Part shown: positions 1-9,462 of the stretch, piece by piece | Layout: every line of letters begins with the position of its first letter | How positions within the stretch are numbered: position 1 is the first letter of the stretch | DNA from: Psychrobacter sp. DAB_AL43B | GTDB taxonomy: Bacteria; Pseudomonadota; Gammaproteobacteria; Pseudomonadales; Moraxellaceae | NCBI RefSeq assembly: GCF_900168255.1 | Contig: NZ_LT799838.1 | Coordinates: forward strand, 3,245,149-3,309,148 | Length of the DNA: 64,000 bases | Reading direction: 5' to 3' | Notes under the pieces: generated by a model | Told to the model about the DNA's origin: nothing | The model's database searches: none | What the model saw: the letters and a program-made list of their open reading frames with translations, nothing else | Position numbers and translations under genes: made by a program

Positions 1-266
1 ACACTATGGTGATCATCAATAAAGGTATCGCCCGTACATTTGATATCTAAGTCAAATAGACCATGACGCTTAATTTGATCAATCATATGATCTAAAAATG
101 GCACGCCCGTATCTACAGTACCTTGGCCAGTACCATCAAGATTGACCGTACAAGTGACTTGGGTCTCAGCGGTATTGCGCGTTACAGTCGCTGTACGTGC
201 GGCATGACCGTAAAGATTTTTAGCAGAGTTTTGGTCTTGAGATTGTTCAGTAGAATTGGCTGTCAT
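1..266 (-). CDS. hisB: Imidazoleglycerol-phosphate dehydratase, N-terminal part
   Basis: The first 88 codons of a leftward gene that runs off the window edge. HisB dehydrates imidazole glycerol phosphate in histidine biosynthesis. The reading frame shows the family hallmarks in order: an R-A-x-V-x-R-x-T-x-E-T start, [15 protein letters not shown], the HGLFDL stretch, and IDDHHSV, whose paired His residues bind the catalytic metal. The ATG at 266 follows a GAGAG ribosome-binding site. A hydrophilic leader of about 20 residues rich in S, Q and N precedes the conserved core. Only the N-terminal half of the protein is visible. Confidence 0.9.
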   Translation of the reverse strand, partial: MTANSTEQSQDQNSAKNLYGHAARTATVTRNTAETQVTCTVNLDGTGQGTVDTGVPFLDHMIDQIKRHGLFDLDIKCTGDTFIDDHHS

Positions 267-632
267 GGCTACTCTCTATAAATATAAAAGCAAACAATAA
301 AATAGGGCTATTAATAAGCCCAGCGTGTTCTCAATTTGAGAACCATAAAATAGAAGCATAAAATTTTAATAAGTATAAATTGCTTATAGTTCATTCTATC
401 CTATCGCAAAATATTATAATAAGGACAGACTATGCATTATCTATCCTTATCATAGCAAACCCTAAGATTTACTGCCACGGCCACGCAGTAATCTACAGGC
501 AAATTTGCACCATTCTGCTAAAATAGTGACTTTAATATTATCAATCATTGCCCAATAACCGTTATGCTCATTATATTAAGTCATGCCGCACCAGATAACT
601 AACTATCAAATGAAAAAAAATAGGAAGCCACT
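267..632. other. Gap between hisB and the PanZ-like gene
   Basis: AT-rich intergenic stretch holding the divergent promoters. It contains an imperfect inverted repeat at about 466-493 (GATTTACTGC and GCAGTAATC around a GC-rich loop). A 28-codon leftward open frame (462-548) has a cationic C-terminus but no good ribosome-binding site; I do not call it a gene. Confidence 0.4.
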
Positions 633-1055
633 ATGCCTTTAGAAGCGATTGCCATTAACGACTTGCAAACTCCTTTGATGAAAAAGCCTGCGCGTGAAAA
701 TGAATTGGCCGAGCGCTTGCAATCATTATATGACACAGATGATAGCCAACCTGATGGCGCTGAAGTATTGGCACTTATTGAGCAAGGGTTTAAACGTGGG
801 CAGTACCTATATGTTGGTATGTTCAATGATAAGCCTATCGCCGCGGTTGCCTGCTTTGACGATGGGCAAACCGATGCTAAGCGCCTGCAATATTTAACGG
901 TACATAAACAAAACCGCGGTCGTGCGATTGATGCCAAATTTATTAAACTGGTTTATGATGCCGAAGTGAAAAAAGGCGTACGCCAGTTTGTTCCTGTCGA
1001 TGCAGATATTCATCGTATTATGAGCGAGTACGAGCTACTACGAGTTAAAGATTAG
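633..1055 (+). CDS. PanZ-like (PanM) GNAT-fold protein
   Basis: 140 residues resembling the PanZ/PanM family of acetyltransferase-fold proteins, which in Enterobacteria bind acetyl-CoA and promote maturation of aspartate decarboxylase PanD. The match is to the strand pattern rather than strong motifs: an acidic helical first half, then YLYVGMFNDKPIAAV as the central GNAT strands and LQYLTVHKQNRGRAID as the helix and pyrophosphate-binding loop region. It starts at ATG 633 after AGGAAG. No panD is in view, so the function is inferred. A generic GNAT-like protein is the alternative. Confidence 0.5.
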   Translation: MPLEAIAINDLQTPLMKKPARENELAERLQSLYDTDDSQPDGAEVLALIEQGFKRGQYLYVGMFNDKPIAAVACFDDGQTDAKRLQYLTVHKQNRGRAIDAKFIKLVYDAEVKKGVRQFVPVDADIHRIMSEYELLRVKD

Positions 1056-1132
1056 TTTTAGGATAAAAAAGGCTTATTTTAATGATCTATCAATTATTTT
1101 TGGTCTTTTATTGCAGATAATGCAGAAATAAC

Positions 1133-1161
1133 TTGACAGGAACGCCTATATTTAGTTTAAT
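1133..1161 (+). promoter_or_regulatory. Sigma-70 promoter of tRNA-Phe
   Basis: TTGACA at 1133-1138 and TTTAAT at 1156-1161 with a 17-bp spacer. Transcription would start around 1168, about 11 bp before the tRNA. Confidence 0.75.
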
Positions 1162-1178
1162 AGCGCCTCAACGAAGAC

Positions 1179-1254
1179 GGCTCGATAGCTCAGTCGGTAG
1201 AGCAACGGATTGAAAATCCGTGTGTCGGCAGTTCGAACCTGCCTCGAGCCACCA
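1179..1254 (+). tRNA. tRNA-Phe (GAA)
   Basis: A 76-nt cloverleaf. The acceptor stem pairs GGCTCGA with TCGAGCC, followed by an encoded CCA. The D-arm (AGCTCAGTCGGTAGAGC), an anticodon loop with GAA, and the T-arm GTTCGAACC are all present. The GAA anticodon reads Phe codons. It has its own promoter and terminator, so it is a single-gene unit. Confidence 0.97.
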
Positions 1255-1270
1255 TTCGTTATAGAATTCT

Positions 1271-1306
1271 AAAAAGCCCCAAACATTTATGTTTGGGGCT
1301 TTTTTT
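1271..1306. terminator. Rho-independent terminator after tRNA-Phe
   Basis: AGCCCCAAAC and GTTTGGGGCT stem with a 6-nt loop, flanked by an A-tract on the left and a T-tract on the right. It can serve both the tRNA and the convergent gene ending at 1349. Confidence 0.9.
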
Positions 1307-1348
1307 ATGTCTTTAGGCTTTAAATATTTATTTTTAATAAAGTTATTT

Positions 1349-1702
1349 TTATGACACGGGGTCTCTTAATAACAGCTCACAAGGCTCACGATAATTTAAA
1401 TCGTAAATAGTTGCGCGATAATCAATACCATATCGACCTTCAGAGAATACTACTTGATCACCTACTGATAAATAACAAGATTGACGCGCATCATAGATAA
1501 AATCATCAATGACAAACATCTCATCACGGTCGACGTCTTTGACTGTGTAAATATTATCTTTGACCGTACTATCACTTAACAATGATCGCTCAAACCAAGC
1601 ACTATGAGCGCTATTAATACTTAGAAAAGCTATCGTCAATCCTAATAATATTAGCATTCCTGTCCTAGACGACATTAGCTCGTCCGTAGTAAATCTATTC
1701 AT
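1349..1702 (-). CDS. Small secreted protein of unknown function
   Basis: 117 residues, family not recognised. Residues about 13-34 form a hydrophobic segment (MLILLGLTIAFLSINSAHSA) ending in a plausible signal peptidase I site, so the mature protein would be about 83 residues and periplasmic. The mature part is acidic and has two Cys (CYLSVGDQ and REPCELLL) that could form a disulfide. An ATG at 1675 is an alternative start giving a tighter signal peptide. It is monocistronic and convergent with tRNA-Phe. Confidence 0.55.
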   Translation of the reverse strand: MNRFTTDELMSSRTGMLILLGLTIAFLSINSAHSAWFERSLLSDSTVKDNIYTVKDVDRDEMFVIDDFIYDARQSCYLSVGDQVVFSEGRYGIDYRATIYDLNYREPCELLLRDPVS

Positions 1703-1886
1703 TGTGACTTATCCCGTTTAATTTTCCTAAAGTCCATTTTGTAGCACCTGTTAATCTTGCATGGCGGTTTTTACAATATCTTAAACAACTACTGTCACTC
1801 ATTCATAACACTTTTGTGCTGTTTTATGTGCCTGCCCGCTAAGTATACTAAAAGCGATAAACAGTGATAGGTTAAGAGTAAGAACT

Positions 1887-2387
1887 ATGAGAGAGTTTGA
1901 TTATGATTTAGATTATAAAAATTTGGACTTACGTGCGCATCCTGAGCTGTATCGTGTCGGTCGCGGTGAACAAGGTGTGTTACTAGTAGAGCCTTATAAA
2001 TCCGAAATTCTGCCGCACTGGCGCTTTGCGACGCCTGATATTGCGACTGAAAGCAGCGAGTTTATTTATCAGATGTTTTTAGAGTATCTGTCAGCTGATG
2101 ACTTTGTCGGTGCGGATATGGCACGCAAATTTATCCAAATGGGCTATACCCGCGCCCGCCGTTATGCCAATCATAAAGGCGGTAAAAAATACAAAGGAGC
2201 GGTTCCTGATGATAAAAAAGGCCAAAGCGGAGCGCATGGTCGCGCAGAGCTACCACGGCAAACCGAAGATCCTATCAAAGCCGAATCGGCGCGACTCTTT
2301 AAACAAAAATGGGATTCATGCCGCGAGAATGAAGTTTATTTAAAAATGAAAGCTGAACACCGTCAGCGTTATCAAGACGTTGAATAG
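1887..2387 (+). CDS. DUF4385 family protein
   Basis: 166 residues matching the DUF4385 pattern as I know it: an N-terminal F-D-Y-x-L-D-Y-x-x-x-D-x-R repeat-like opening, YRVGRGEQGVLLVEPYK, LPHWRF, FVGADMARKFIQMGYTRARRYANH, then a basic GGKKYKG stretch and a C-terminal helix. Function is unknown. A low-complexity linker (about residues 107-130) separates core and tail. The start at 1887 follows GAGTAAG. It lies alone, 100 bp upstream of gph. Confidence 0.7.
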   Translation: MREFDYDLDYKNLDLRAHPELYRVGRGEQGVLLVEPYKSEILPHWRFATPDIATESSEFIYQMFLEYLSADDFVGADMARKFIQMGYTRARRYANHKGGKKYKGAVPDDKKGQSGAHGRAELPRQTEDPIKAESARLFKQKWDSCRENEVYLKMKAEHRQRYQDVE

Positions 2388-2516
2388 TAGATACTAAAAT
2401 AGCAGTAAAAGTGAGTGCTATGGCTTACCTATGTTATGGTAACAAAGACTTTAAACAGTACTTTTAAAAACTAATAACTTAAAAATAGAATGAATAATTC
2501 TAAATCGCGAGGAATA

Positions 2517-3194
2517 ATGAATAAGCAGCTTTTGATTTTTGATTTCGATGGGACACTCATTGATAGCGTACCAGATTTGGCTGATGCGACTAATGCGATG
2601 CTGACCACGCTTGGTAAACAACCTTATCCTATCGATACCATACGTAACTGGGTGGGTAATGGCTCAAGAATGCTGGTCGAACGCGCCTTGGTCGGTAAAA
2701 TTGAGGTTGTAGAAGGTGAGTTAACCCAAGAAGAAACTGATCATGCCGAACAAGTTTTTTTTGATGCTTATAAGAATCTTAGTGGTAGCAAAACCGTCGC
2801 CTACCCAGATGTGGATAGCGGACTAAAAAAGCTAAAGGCAGCGGGCTATACACTAGCATTAGTCACCAATAAACCCATTCGTTTTGTACCCAAAATATTA
2901 CAATTCTTTGGCTGGCAAGACTTGTTTAGCGAAGTACTGGGCGGTGATAGCTTGCCGGTCAAAAAACCAGATCCTACCCCATTACTACATGTCTGTGAGG
3001 CTCTAGGTGTAACTCCAGCGCAAGCGGTCATGATTGGTGATTCAAGAAACGATATCTTAGCCGGACAAAATGCCAATATGGATACACTTGGATTGTCTTA
3101 TGGCTACAACTATGGGCAAGATATTCGTGAGCTCAATCCTACTGAAGCGTTTGATAGTTTTGCGGCATTGGTTGAATATATTTTAAAAGATTAG
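2517..3194 (+). CDS. gph: Phosphoglycolate phosphatase (HAD family)
   Basis: 225-residue HAD-superfamily phosphatase that removes the phosphate of 2-phosphoglycolate, a product of DNA 3'-end repair and oxygenase side reactions. Motif I is DFDGTLIDSVPDL at the N-terminus with the nucleophile and general acid Asp pair. Motif II is LVTNKP, the KKPDPTPL lysine is motif III, and MIGDSRNDILAG is motif IV. The ATG at 2517 is preferred because GAGGAA lies 5 bp upstream; an in-frame ATG at 2490 has no such site. Related HAD phosphatases cannot be fully excluded from sequence alone. Confidence 0.85.
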   Translation: MNKQLLIFDFDGTLIDSVPDLADATNAMLTTLGKQPYPIDTIRNWVGNGSRMLVERALVGKIEVVEGELTQEETDHAEQVFFDAYKNLSGSKTVAYPDVDSGLKKLKAAGYTLALVTNKPIRFVPKILQFFGWQDLFSEVLGGDSLPVKKPDPTPLLHVCEALGVTPAQAVMIGDSRNDILAGQNANMDTLGLSYGYNYGQDIRELNPTEAFDSFAALVEYILKD

Positions 3195-3317
3195 GGCGTA
3201 TTTAGAATAGTTAAAAAACAAGAAAACTATCTTATACCCTATATCGTTGCAAACTGTGACTGGCCTTTATTTAAGCTTAAACAAGCCAAGAAGCGGTCAC
3301 ACTATTGGAGCAAGAGC

Positions 3318-5000
3318 ATGATTAAAAAAGACAATACCAATAGAAAGTACTCTTCTATTTTGGTCGATGGCATTCAAAAAGCACCAGCGCGTTCTATGCT
3401 GCGTGCAGTCGGTTTTACTGATGAAGATTTTAAGCGCCCGCAAGTGGGGATTGCCTCTACTTGGAGCCAAGTGACGCCTTGTAATATCCACATTAACGGC
3501 TTAGCTGAAGAAGTGGCGAAAGGCGTTTATCTTGCCTATGCCAAGCCCATTATTTTCAACACCATTACCATCTCTGACGGTATCGCTAACGGTTACCAAG
3601 GCATGAAATACTCATTGGTATCGCGTGAAGTAATTGCTGACTCCATTGAAACCGTATCAGGCTGCCAAGGTCACGACGCTATCATTGCTATTGGTGGCTG
3701 CGATAAAAATATGCCTGGTTGTATTATGGCCATGGCACGCTTAAACCGTCCTTCCCTGTTTATTTATGGCGGTACCATTCAGCCGGGTAAAAATCATACT
3801 GACATCGTTTCTGTATTCGAAGCCGTCGGTGCCAATGCCCGTGGCGATATGACCGAAGAAGAAGTATTAGAAATTGAAAGAACAGCTATCCCTGGCCCTG
3901 GTTCTTGTGGTGGTATGTATACCGCTAACACCATGGCATCAGCGATTGAAGCGTTAGGCATGAGCTTACCCGGCAGCTCTGCTCAAGAAGCTATCTCTCC
4001 TGAAAAACGTGAAGACTGCCGACAAGCAGGTCAAGCGATTCAGTGGCTCATTGATAACGACATTAAGCCTAGCGATATTATGACGCGCAAAGCTTTTGAA
4101 AACGCTATTACCATGGTTATTGCTTTAGGTGGCTCTACCAACGCTGTACTACATTTACTGGCCATGGCCGATGCGATTGACGTAGCGCTAAACATTGATG
4201 ACTTTACCGAAATAGGTAAGCGTGTGCCGGTACTGGCCGACTTACGCCCATCAGGTAAATACTTAATGTCAGAGCTCATTAAGATTGGTGGTATTGCGCC
4301 ACTAATGAAGCGTTTACTGGCACAGGGTTTACTACACGGCGATTGCTTAACGGTTAATGGTAAAACAATAGCTGAAAACCTTGCTGACGTAGAAGACTAC
4401 CCAGCCGGCCAAGACATTATCATGCCGTTCGACAAGCCAATTAAAGCCGACAGCCACTTGCGCATATTACGTGGCAACATTGCACCAACTGGTTCGGTGG
4501 CAAAAATCAGTGGCCAAGAAGGTACTATGTTTACTGGCACAGCACGTGTATTTGACTCAGAAGAAGATTCAATGAGCGCTATTCTTGACAGTACAGTAGT
4601 CGCAGGTGATGTGGTTATTATTCGTTACGAAGGCCCGAAAGGTGGCCCGGGTATGCGTGAAATGCTGTCACCAACCTCGGCCATTATGGGTCGCGGCTTG
4701 GGCAATGATGTTGCGTTAATTACCGATGGTCGCTTCTCTGGTGGTAGTCATGGCTTTGTCGTAGGACACATCACGCCTGAAGCCATGGTTGGCGGGCCGA
4801 TTGCTATTATTGAAAACGGCGACACCATTACCATTGATGCCGACAACAATGAAATAAACTTAAACATCAGCCAAGAAGAAATTGAGAAGCGTTTGAGTGC
4901 ATGGAAAGCACCAGAGCCAAACATAAAGCGCGGTGTGCTGGCTAAATACGCTAAAACGGTTGGCAGTGCCTCGGAAGGTGCCATTACCGATAAGTTTTAA
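3318..5000 (+). CDS. ilvD: Dihydroxy-acid dehydratase
   Basis: 560 residues. IlvD dehydrates 2,3-dihydroxy-isovalerate and -methylvalerate in valine and isoleucine synthesis and needs an Fe-S cluster and Mg. Visible motifs are TPCNIHI, the signature [20 protein letters not shown] (two cluster cysteines), [15 protein letters not shown] with the third Cys, and a C-terminal [14 protein letters not shown] followed by [11 protein letters not shown]. It is the shorter IlvD form (about 560 residues) rather than the 615-residue enterobacterial form. It stands alone with a terminator downstream. Confidence 0.95.
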   Translation: MIKKDNTNRKYSSILVDGIQKAPARSMLRAVGFTDEDFKRPQVGIASTWSQVTPCNIHINGLAEEVAKGVYLAYAKPIIFNTITISDGIANGYQGMKYSLVSREVIADSIETVSGCQGHDAIIAIGGCDKNMPGCIMAMARLNRPSLFIYGGTIQPGKNHTDIVSVFEAVGANARGDMTEEEVLEIERTAIPGPGSCGGMYTANTMASAIEALGMSLPGSSAQEAISPEKREDCRQAGQAIQWLIDNDIKPSDIMTRKAFENAITMVIALGGSTNAVLHLLAMADAIDVALNIDDFTEIGKRVPVLADLRPSGKYLMSELIKIGGIAPLMKRLLAQGLLHGDCLTVNGKTIAENLADVEDYPAGQDIIMPFDKPIKADSHLRILRGNIAPTGSVAKISGQEGTMFTGTARVFDSEEDSMSAILDSTVVAGDVVIIRYEGPKGGPGMREMLSPTSAIMGRGLGNDVALITDGRFSGGSHGFVVGHITPEAMVGGPIAIIENGDTITIDADNNEINLNISQEEIEKRLSAWKAPEPNIKRGVLAKYAKTVGSASEGAITDKF

Positions 5001-5010
5001 TCGCTATCAA

Positions 5011-5046
5011 AAACACCTTGGGCAAAGGAATGCCTAAGGTGTTTTT
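5011..5046 (+). terminator. Rho-independent terminator of ilvD
   Basis: AAACACCTT/AAGGTGTTT stem extended by GGCA/TGCC around a 6-nt loop, followed by a T-run, starting 10 bp past the ilvD stop codon. Confidence 0.85.
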
Positions 5047-5191
5047 CTTCTGTTGAATTTCCTGCATAAAATCTCTCTCATAGTATTAATAATTCATATC
5101 CACTGCGCTTCCTTCAAAGCACCCTTCAGCTAAATATATTGATTTAAATAAGCTAGAAAGTCTCACTAGGCTTTTTTGACTTAATAATAAA

Positions 5192-5637
5192 TCACTTACT
5201 ACGATAACTTAGTGCCTCAGATACATGAGCACTGGTGATATCGGCACTGTCAGCGAGATCAGCAATCGTCCGCGCGACGCGTAATACTCGATGATAGCCA
5301 CGAGCGGATAAATTCAGTCGCTGCTGCGCGAGCTGCAATAATTGCTGCTCACCCTCACCTAGCTGAATGTACTTATCAATCTCACTAGGACTAAGCTCAT
5401 TATTGACTTTTTTCTGTCGTATTAATTGGCGATTATGTGCCGCGGATACTCGACTACGCACCTGCTCAGAGGTTTCGCCGGCTTGAGCGTTTTGTAGATC
5501 GCCAATCGGCAATGCTGGCACAGTAATATGCAAATCAATCCGATCGAGTAGCGGTCCTGATAGCTTATCTTGATAGCGTTTAATCTGTTCAGGTCGGCAG
5601 CGACAACGTCCTGAGCCATCGCCATCATAACCACATG
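5192..5637 (-). pseudogene. comM: comM 3' fragment, cut off by transposon
   Basis: C-terminal third of the ComM/YifB Mg-chelatase-like AAA+ protein, a branch-migration helicase used in natural transformation. From CGYDGDGSGRCRC onward it is intact: PEQIKRYQDKLSGPLLDRIDLHITVP, then the C-terminal ARTIADLADSADITSAHVSEALSYR. Upstream of this the frame continues into transposon sequence, which encodes unrelated residues. The Walker A and B parts are absent here. The matching 5' piece lies at 23569-24320. About 130 codons between the two pieces are not found on either side. Confidence 0.92.
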
Positions 5638-5745
5638 TGTAATAATCCCAAATTACTGGCACAATATCCTTCAATATCACCTCTTTTCTATTCCAATACT
5701 TACCAATTAAATGGCAAAGATATACCAAATAGCTGTCATAAAATT
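5638..5745 (+). repeat. Left transposon end: TIR and three TnsB-type sites
   Basis: After the TGT terminus come three related direct repeats of about 20 bp at 5647-5668, 5702-5723 and 5724-5745, sharing a CCAAATTA..TGGCA core. Spaced end repeats of this kind are TnsB binding sites in Tn7. The array runs to within 6 bp of the tnsA start, so transposase binding could also repress the operon. Confidence 0.75.
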
Positions 5746-5751
5746 TAATAA

Positions 5752-6420
5752 ATGCTAAATAAGCGACAAATTATTATGAGACAAATGCGCAAAATAAAAC
5801 CGACTAGAATGAGCGTATCAGGAAGAATTCCATATAAAGGTAAATCATTACCTTATGAATCAACTTTAGAGCGCGATTTAATTATAGTCCATGCCTTTCG
5901 AGAAGATGTGGAGGATATAGTTGCTCAACCAATTACTATACCTTTCGTCAAGAATGGCATTACTTATAAGTACACTCCTGACTTTTTTATCAAATTCGTA
6001 GAAGACGATGGTAAGCCAAATATGATTATTGAGGTTAAACCATATGATCTATGGCAAGCGAACTGGAGAGACTGGTCGGATAAGTGGAAGACGATGCAGC
6101 GCTATTGTAAAGACAATGGTTATGTATTTCATATTTATGATGAGAGTCGTATTAAGAATACAGCTTTAGACAATATTAATCTCTTAATGAAGTTTAAGAA
6201 CTCTGCAATCGAAGAAGAGGATAAGGAAGCGGTTTTAGAGCAGGTTAGGCTTATGGGTACAACTACTATAGATTACCTATTAACACGTTTTTACATAGGC
6301 TCTTTCTTGCGCAATCACGGATTACGAGTAATTTATCATTTACTTGCTACTAAACGATTAAAATTTAATTTATTCCTTGAAATTAATGACTTAACAGAGG
6401 TATGGGTGGATTATGAATAA
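5752..6420 (+). CDS. tnsA: TnsA-like transposase endonuclease subunit
   Basis: 222 residues. TnsA cuts the 5' ends of the transposon while TnsB cuts the 3' ends, giving cut-and-paste movement. The restriction-endonuclease-type core is visible: Glu in YESTLERD (36-40), YTPDFFI with Asp77, and IIEVKPY with Glu94 and Lys96. The C-terminal half (about 150-222) matches the winged-helix TnsC-contacting part only in general character. It is the first gene of the transposition operon, 114 bp from the left end, and overlaps tnsB by 8 bp. An ATG at 5776 is an alternative start. It corresponds to tniC of AbaR islands. Confidence 0.88.
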   Translation: MLNKRQIIMRQMRKIKPTRMSVSGRIPYKGKSLPYESTLERDLIIVHAFREDVEDIVAQPITIPFVKNGITYKYTPDFFIKFVEDDGKPNMIIEVKPYDLWQANWRDWSDKWKTMQRYCKDNGYVFHIYDESRIKNTALDNINLLMKFKNSAIEEEDKEAVLEQVRLMGTTTIDYLLTRFYIGSFLRNHGLRVIYHLLATKRLKFNLFLEINDLTEVWVDYE

Positions 6421-8563
6421 TAGTAGAATTGCAGAAACTAACTCATCTATCTTCGAAAAACATTTAGATAATTTTCAAAAACTAGGTATCGATGTAGATA
6501 CAATAAATGAGTCAACACCAACAACGAAAGGGTATGGTTTCATGATTGACCATGATGATGAGGGTTTAGATAGGTTTGAGATCAGGCGTGGACGTATTGA
6601 TTTGCGTAAGGGGAAAACCTATCTAAATAAGTCTGATAATAAACACTATGAGCTAGTCGAGTACTTAAACGAGAGTACAGAGGTCGTAGTTCGTAGTGTT
6701 GAAACGGGTAAAACCAGTATTGTTAACATACAAAGTTTGTCAAATATTAAAGATCAGAATAATGATCATATCAATGTCGATATTAGTGCTATTGGCGATG
6801 AAGAGTGGCAAAAAGCACAGTCTAAGTTTGAGGCAATCAAACCTATTATCAATACTGAGCATAGCTATAACCATCGAAAATTAATTATGGAACGCTCAAA
6901 GGAGATCAATGTCTCAATTCGTTCATTATATCGCTGGATTAAGCAGTATCAGGCTGTTGGCTCTATTGCAGGACTGGTAGAGAAAAAACGAGGTTGGAAG
7001 GAAGGTGGATCACGTCTAACTAAAGCTCAGGACGATGTTATTCAAAGAGCTATAAAAGCATTTTATTTGACCAAGCAAAGAGCCAGTTTAGAGCAGACTT
7101 ATCGTGAAGTTTTTCGTCTTTGTTCCATGGAGAAAATCGATAAACCAAGTAAAAAAGCCATCAAATTACGTATTGATCAAATTTCAGAGTATGAACAGCT
7201 TAAAAAGCGCGGTCAAATAGAGCAAGCTAGAAAAAAATTCAAGCCTACACCACATTCCTTTCCTAACGCAGATTACCCATTAAGTGTGATTCAAATAGAC
7301 CATACACCTGTTGATTTGATATTAGTTGATAACGAGCATCGAAAATCCATTGGTAGACCATATTTAACATTAGCTATTGATGTCTACAGTCGAATGATTA
7401 CGGGATATTATTTGTCGTTAGATCCACCGTCAGCAACCTCAGTTGCAATGTGTGTTGCAAGAAGTATCTTACAAAAAGAGAGTCTTTTACTTGAGCATGG
7501 TATTGATCATACAGAATGGCAAGTGTATGGCTATCCGCAAAAAATACACGTTGATAATGGCGCTGATTTTCGATCAAACACTTTGGCTCGTTCGTGCGAG
7601 GTTCATGGAATTAACCTTGAATTTAGACCAGTAGCAAGGCCTCAGTTTGGTGGACATATTGAACGTCTCATTGGCACGTTTATGAAAGAGGTTCATGGCA
7701 TCAATGGTACAACATTTTCTAATATTAAGGAAAAAGACAACTATGACTCTGAAAAAGAAGCGACACTTACTTTAGATGAGTTTGAGGTTTGGCTTCTTAC
7801 CTTTATAACCAAGGTTTATCACAAGCGAATCCATAGTACTTTAGGGCGAAGTCCTACGGAACAGTGGTATCTAGGTATTCATGGTGATGGCGATAACATT
7901 GGTACAGGTTTACCATCGTTGCCAGAGGACTCAAAAACCTTACTATTAGACTTCATGCCAAGTTTTGAGCGAACCATCCAGCATTTTGGCGTGACTATCG
8001 ACTCCTTACGCTATTACGATCCCTGCTTAAATATTTTTATTAACGCCAAAAATAAAGATGGGAGTAAAAAACACTTTTTATTTAGACGTGATCCAAGGGA
8101 CATTAGTAAAATTTGGTTCTACGATCCAAGTTTACATCAGTATTTCACCGTCCCCTTTGCTAACCAGCAGCTACCAAGTATGAGTCTATGGGAATACAAA
8201 AAAATTCGGAAGCAAATTGCTGATAAAGGAAATGAGTATATAAATGAACATCAAATCTATGAAGCTTTGACCGAGATGCGAGACTTAATCGAAGATTCTT
8301 CTAAAAAAACAAAGTCTGCTCGTAGACAAGCGCAACTTCAAAAAACACATGCTAAAAGTCAAACTATCGTAGCCAAAACAATGATGGCAAGTAAAAGGAA
8401 CAATGCCGCTACTGCTAATAATCTAGAGCCGACTAACAGTGATAATATCCAAACAAATTTGCAGCCATCAACACAGGTTTCTAAAAAACCTGAAAAGAGT
8501 GTTATTGCAAAAAATGGACTACTTCTAGATACGACTGATTTTGATTTTGGAGATATTGAATAA
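6413..8563 (+). CDS. tnsB: TnsB-like DDE transposase
   Basis: 716 residues. It binds the end repeats and performs 3'-end cleavage and strand transfer. An N-terminal helix-turn-helix region (about 150-210, with EINVSIRSLYRWIKQYQAVG) precedes the retroviral-integrase-fold core: Asp296 in IQIDHTP, Asp381 in HVDNGADF and Glu417 in GGHIERLIG. After the core comes a beta-rich Mu-transposase-type C-domain (about 490-570) and a basic, low-complexity tail (about 625-716) of the kind that contacts TnsC. It overlaps tnsA by 8 bp and tnsC by 1 bp. It corresponds to tniA. Confidence 0.93.
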   Translation: MNNSRIAETNSSIFEKHLDNFQKLGIDVDTINESTPTTKGYGFMIDHDDEGLDRFEIRRGRIDLRKGKTYLNKSDNKHYELVEYLNESTEVVVRSVETGKTSIVNIQSLSNIKDQNNDHINVDISAIGDEEWQKAQSKFEAIKPIINTEHSYNHRKLIMERSKEINVSIRSLYRWIKQYQAVGSIAGLVEKKRGWKEGGSRLTKAQDDVIQRAIKAFYLTKQRASLEQTYREVFRLCSMEKIDKPSKKAIKLRIDQISEYEQLKKRGQIEQARKKFKPTPHSFPNADYPLSVIQIDHTPVDLILVDNEHRKSIGRPYLTLAIDVYSRMITGYYLSLDPPSATSVAMCVARSILQKESLLLEHGIDHTEWQVYGYPQKIHVDNGADFRSNTLARSCEVHGINLEFRPVARPQFGGHIERLIGTFMKEVHGINGTTFSNIKEKDNYDSEKEATLTLDEFEVWLLTFITKVYHKRIHSTLGRSPTEQWYLGIHGDGDNIGTGLPSLPEDSKTLLLDFMPSFERTIQHFGVTIDSLRYYDPCLNIFINAKNKDGSKKHFLFRRDPRDISKIWFYDPSLHQYFTVPFANQQLPSMSLWEYKKIRKQIADKGNEYINEHQIYEALTEMRDLIEDSSKKTKSARRQAQLQKTHAKSQTIVAKTMMASKRNNAATANNLEPTNSDNIQTNLQPSTQVSKKPEKSVIAKNGLLLDTTDFDFGDIE

Positions 8564-9462
8564 TGAATGAAATTATCACTGATAACAAAGCGTCTTACCT
8601 TCATGTATATAAAGATTTCCGTCATCTTGTAGAATATTCTGATGACGATCGATTAGATTTTATTAACGAAGCTCGCTGGGTCAATTATGATGTAGCAGAC
8701 AATATAATTTTAGAGCTAAACGGGCTTTTGAGGTTCCCAAAAAGACTAAGAATGCCTAACCTTTTAATAGTCGGTGATTCAAATAATGGCAAAACCAGTA
8801 TTGCTCATCGTTTTTTCAGAAAGCATGGTATACCAGTCGAAGAGAATGGCATTTTAATCAAGCCTGTCATTTTTGCAAATGCTCCTTCAAGCACTAATGA
8901 AAAAGACCTCTATATGTCTATTCTAGAGGCACTTCATATGCCCTATAGAACGAAAGATTCAGCATCTTCATTGCTCTATCAAGTACTTCATTTATGCCGC
9001 GAGTATCAAGTCAAAATGATCATGGTTGATGAGCTTCATTCATTACTTACAGGTACACCAAGACAGCAACGTCAGGTAATGAATGCTTTGAAGACATTAT
9101 GCAATGAATTACAGATACCGATTGTCGGTATTGGAACGCAGGATGCGAAACGTGTACTACACACTGATCCTCAGCACGCTAGTCGATTCGATATTGTAGA
9201 AGTCCCTCTTTGGAAATTAAATAAAAAATTTCAAGAACTACTTTTTCGACTCGAAAGTGTTTTTCCGCTTAAGAATCCATCAGAATTGCATCAACCCAAA
9301 ACTGCTGCTCTTATTCATGCTGTTTCAAAAGGAAATTTAGGCAACATTCACAGGCTTCTATCAGTTTGTGCCAAAGATGCCATCCTTAGCGGTACAGAAC
9401 AAATTACTGAAGAGATTCTAACTAAAAACAAAGATGTTCGCCCAACCGAAGGACTCAGGTGA
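8563..9462 (+). CDS. tnsC: TnsC-like AAA+ transposition regulator
   Basis: 299 residues. This ATPase links target selection by TniQ to the transposase. Walker A is GDSNNGKTS (71-79, Lys77) and Walker B is IMVDELHSLL (Asp156, Glu157). VGIGTQDAKRVLHTDPQHASRF carries the sensor I and arginine-finger region. At under 300 residues it is closer in size to TniB than to Tn7 TnsC (about 555). The start codon overlaps the tnsB stop (TAATG), and the end overlaps tniQ by 4 bp, so translation is likely coupled. Confidence 0.92.
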   Translation: MNEIITDNKASYLHVYKDFRHLVEYSDDDRLDFINEARWVNYDVADNIILELNGLLRFPKRLRMPNLLIVGDSNNGKTSIAHRFFRKHGIPVEENGILIKPVIFANAPSSTNEKDLYMSILEALHMPYRTKDSASSLLYQVLHLCREYQVKMIMVDELHSLLTGTPRQQRQVMNALKTLCNELQIPIVGIGTQDAKRVLHTDPQHASRFDIVEVPLWKLNKKFQELLFRLESVFPLKNPSELHQPKTAALIHAVSKGNLGNIHRLLSVCAKDAILSGTEQITEEILTKNKDVRPTEGLR

